5,412 nt of DNA from Acidobacteriota bacterium (GTDB lineage: Bacteria; Acidobacteriota; Terriglobia; Acidiferrales; UBA7541): contig PKXT01000318.1 of assembly GCA_003133505.1 (NCBI GenBank), forward strand, positions 3,878 to 9,289, read 5' to 3'. The position numbers and the translations under genes are program-made. How positions within the stretch are numbered: position 1 is the first letter of the stretch; each line of letters opens with the position of its first letter. Under the pieces are notes generated by a model. That model saw only the letters and a program-made list of their open reading frames with translations. It was not told the origin of the DNA and did no database searches. Positions 5,319-5,412 of this stretch are shown piece after piece.

Positions 5319-5412
5319 GAACTGGCTCCCTTGCAATCACATTCTTGCGGCCCAGACGCCAGCAGCACGCGGCGCGCCTTCCGCTACCACCCGCCCACAC
5401 GATTATGCCTGA

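Noticed and set aside
5228..5412. Minus-strand open frame of about 60 codons running in from the right edge
   Set aside because: Arg/Cys-rich without a recognisable motif, and it passes through the hairpin and palindrome region; more likely noncoding.

Overview
The window looks like soil-type Acidobacteriota DNA (inference; no ribosomal or other marker gene is present). The main clue is the 232-residue secreted protein at 2162-2860, whose layout matches a family I know mainly from Acidobacteriota: a basic N-terminus with an 'RMLLYVLAAGATLAGA' signal segment, a 'DLNNDGTTDF' loop and a 'HYGWIGF ... GWAYETEPNTPILAG' C-terminal half. Moderate-to-high GC, strong Shine-Dalgarno sites and scattered remnant genes are compatible with this.

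Layout. All confident genes are on the minus strand and are read from high to low coordinates. 5200-5412 is noncoding, with a hairpin between two 10-bp direct repeats and a 10-bp perfect palindrome. 4939-5199 is a short exported protein consisting of a signal segment joined directly to one terminal PQQ-type beta-propeller repeat, probably an internally deleted remnant. 3863-4816 is a secreted phosphoesterase of the AcpA / phospholipase C family; its start lies 42 nt inside the longest frame. 2861-3862 is a 1-kb stretch without an intact gene. It holds two plus-strand relics: a possible integrase/transposase N-terminus (3086-3223) and a shortened, frameshifted conserved hypothetical gene (3376-3653). 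2162-2860 is the secreted hypothetical protein. 46-2055 is a cytoplasmic alkaline-phosphatase-superfamily phosphodiesterase fused to a C-terminal TPR domain. Overlapping its stop codon, and cut by the window edge, is the start of a sulfotransferase-like P-loop gene (1-49) that is easily missed because only 15 sense codons after the initiator are visible.

How the genes fit together. The TPR-phosphodiesterase and the sulfotransferase-like gene overlap by two bases (TTGA) and are very probably co-translated. A sulfuryl- or phosphate-ester transferase and hydrolase pair is a plausible functional unit acting on an unknown substrate. The other genes are separated by roughly 100-1000 nt and need not be cotranscribed. 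The exported phosphoesterase probably scavenges phosphate or cleaves phosphodiesters outside the cytoplasm. I found no CRISPR array, tRNA, rRNA, complete insertion sequence or defence system. The most unusual features are the coupled pair and the cluster of deletion-derived gene relics.
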